The notes under the pieces were generated by a model, which saw only the letters and a program-made list of their open reading frames with translations, did no database searches and had not been told where the DNA came from. The position numbers and the translations under genes were made by a program. A stretch of DNA of 7,245 bases from Flavobacteriales bacterium (lineage in GTDB: Bacteria; Bacteroidota; Bacteroidia; NS11-12g; UBA955): NCBI GenBank assembly GCA_947464515.1, contig CANHXF010000082.1:1-7245 (forward strand), read 5' to 3'. This document shows, piece after piece, positions 6,379-7,245 of this stretch (position 1 is its first letter; each line of letters opens with the position of its first letter).

Positions 6379-6888
6379 ATGGAAGAAGTATTCGTCAATA
6401 AGGTCGCTAACAGTGGATTAATCACTTTCAATTTGGAGGAGTATTTCCCGGCGGGTGAGAGAAAATACATCGACATAAAGGACATCCTTTTCATGGGGAT
6501 GGTATTGAAAGAAAAGGATTTTAGAGACTGGGTAAAGACGCACAATTGGTCCGAATATCAAAATTGCTATGTCGCCATTGGTTGCAGCGCCGACGCAATT
6601 GTCCCAACGTGGGCTTACATGCTTATCACGGCTAAACTATCTAACATTGCCTATGAAGTCGTCTTTGGCGATTTGCAAGCCCTAGAAGCCGTTTTATGGC
6701 GCAATGCGCTGAACAAAGTGGATTTGACTCCGTTTATAGATGGTAAAATCGTAATTAAAGGCTGTGGCGATTTACCTGTAACGGCAGCGGCCTATTCAGA
6801 AATCACTCGATTATTAACGCCGATGGTAAAAAGTATCATGTACGGCGAACCTTGTTCAACGGTTCCAGTATTTAAATCCAAGGCTTAA
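6379..6888 (+). CDS. DUF2480 family protein (function unknown)
   Basis: Cytoplasmic protein of 169 residues with the hallmarks of DUF2480, a family typical of Bacteroidota: NKVANSGLITFNLEEYFP at the N-terminus, DIKD, LKEKDFRDWVKTHNW, then IGCSADAIVPTWAYML (65-82), VVFGDLQALE, IVIKGCGDLPV and the closing SIMYGEPCSTVPVFK (152-166). Four cysteines are present; three (Cys69, Cys129, Cys159) lie within the best-kept motifs, which suggests a metal, redox or persulfide role, but none is proven. From memory, family members often lie near SUF iron-sulfur assembly genes (sufE, DUF59) in Flavobacteriia; here the neighbours are pyk and a convergent gene. Length is normal and the ATG is the only sensible start. 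It ends 17 bases from the convergent gene's stop with no visible terminator. Confidence 0.92.
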   Translation: MEEVFVNKVANSGLITFNLEEYFPAGERKYIDIKDILFMGMVLKEKDFRDWVKTHNWSEYQNCYVAIGCSADAIVPTWAYMLITAKLSNIAYEVVFGDLQALEAVLWRNALNKVDLTPFIDGKIVIKGCGDLPVTAAAYSEITRLLTPMVKSIMYGEPCSTVPVFKSKA

Positions 6889-6905
6889 TCAGGTCCTAAT
6901 AGCAC

Positions 6906-7245
6906 TTACTTTTTTTCGAGATCCATTGCTTTTGCGCCGGAATTGCTTGCCTGCGGCACCATTTTGAGACCCGTAAATGTTTTACTCGTCACGCGCCACG
7001 GTATACTGTAAAACGCAAAATCAGGTCGGCCCGTAACATTCAACTCCAACTTAGAGTAGTCAGAATTCGCTTTCCAAGTACCGTTGTAGGTAACTCCACC
7101 GGCCGTAACGACAAGAGGACCATTCTCATACGTTTCCTTTTTCAACACATAGATTTGATCGGCATAGGAACTTGTGAGATCTGTCCCGGCAGAATCCAAT
7201 CCTTTTTTCATATAGAAATCTTTGCCTAGGACGAGCAAATCAAAC
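6906..7245 (-). CDS. C-terminal part of a beta-rich hypothetical protein, possibly lipocalin-like; 5' end outside window
   Basis: The frame is open from the window's right edge to a TAA at 6908-6906, about 113 residues. The TTG at 7238 is not a convincing start because the frame continues upstream as ...FDLLVLGKDFY. The visible part alternates hydrophobic and polar residues in short strands: DQIYVLKKETYE, PLVVTAGGVTYNGTWK, SKLELNVTG, FAFYSIPWRVTSKTFTGLKM, ending AMDLEKK. The GTW, the alternating KLELNV strand, the later PWRVTSKTFTGLKM and the final DLEKK resemble small secreted lipocalin-like proteins of Bacteroidota, which typically read GxWxxxxxLxLxxxxxxxxWxVxxLTxxxLxL. No signal peptide can be checked because the N-terminus is missing. 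Convergent with the DUF2480 gene, 17 bases apart. The fold assignment is tentative. Confidence 0.6.
   Translation of the reverse strand, partial: FDLLVLGKDFYMKKGLDSAGTDLTSSYADQIYVLKKETYENGPLVVTAGGVTYNGTWKANSDYSKLELNVTGRPDFAFYSIPWRVTSKTFTGLKMVPQASNSGAKAMDLEKK

Noticed and set aside
1..7245. A novel defence, mobile or biosynthetic system
   Set aside because: All genes except the partial one at the right edge belong to housekeeping or widespread Bacteroidota families; no transposase, integrase, repeat array, toxin-antitoxin pair or att-like repeat is visible.

Overview
The window is ordinary chromosomal DNA from a member of the Bacteroidota, probably a Flavobacteriia-like lineage. Three things point there. 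Two proteins belong to families largely confined to this phylum (IPExxxVDY and DUF2480). Starts lack Shine-Dalgarno sequences and sit behind A-rich leaders. Promoter-like sequences fit the Bacteroidota form (TTG, 17-23 bases, TAnnTTTG) rather than the E. coli sigma-70 form. No mobile element, CRISPR array, tRNA or rRNA is visible, and no stretch over 300 bases lacks a gene.

Layout, left to right. (1) On +, the 3' part of a large UvrD-like helicase fused to a PD-(D/E)XK nuclease with a probable Fe-S cluster; its 5' part lies outside the window. (2) On -, the operon acpP-fabF-rnc (4362 down to 2142), tightly packed with gaps of 3 and 10 bases. rnc meets the helicase-nuclease gene tail to tail, the two stop codons sharing TTAA. 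(3) On +, a divergent IPExxxVDY-type gene followed after 15 bases by pyk. A 60-80 base divergent region between acpP and this gene holds promoter-like elements for both directions. (4) On +, a DUF2480 gene behind its own probable -7 element. (5) On -, the 3' end of a beta-rich, possibly lipocalin-like protein running off the right edge.

The genes fit core growth functions: acyl carrier protein and KAS II for fatty-acid elongation, RNase III for rRNA and dsRNA processing, pyruvate kinase for the last step of glycolysis, and recombinational repair or end processing by the helicase-nuclease. In many Bacteroidota, acpP, fabF, rnc, the IPExxxVDY gene and pyk lie in one direction. Here the first three are inverted relative to the last two, which would follow from one local inversion.

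I see no new multi-gene system. The points most worth a second look are the inferred inversion, a degraded IPExxxVDY motif with a non-ATG start next to one breakpoint, a Lys-type (K+-independent) signature in pyruvate kinase, an Asn at a metal-ligand position of RNase III, and a GC-rich perfect hairpin inside the nuclease domain.
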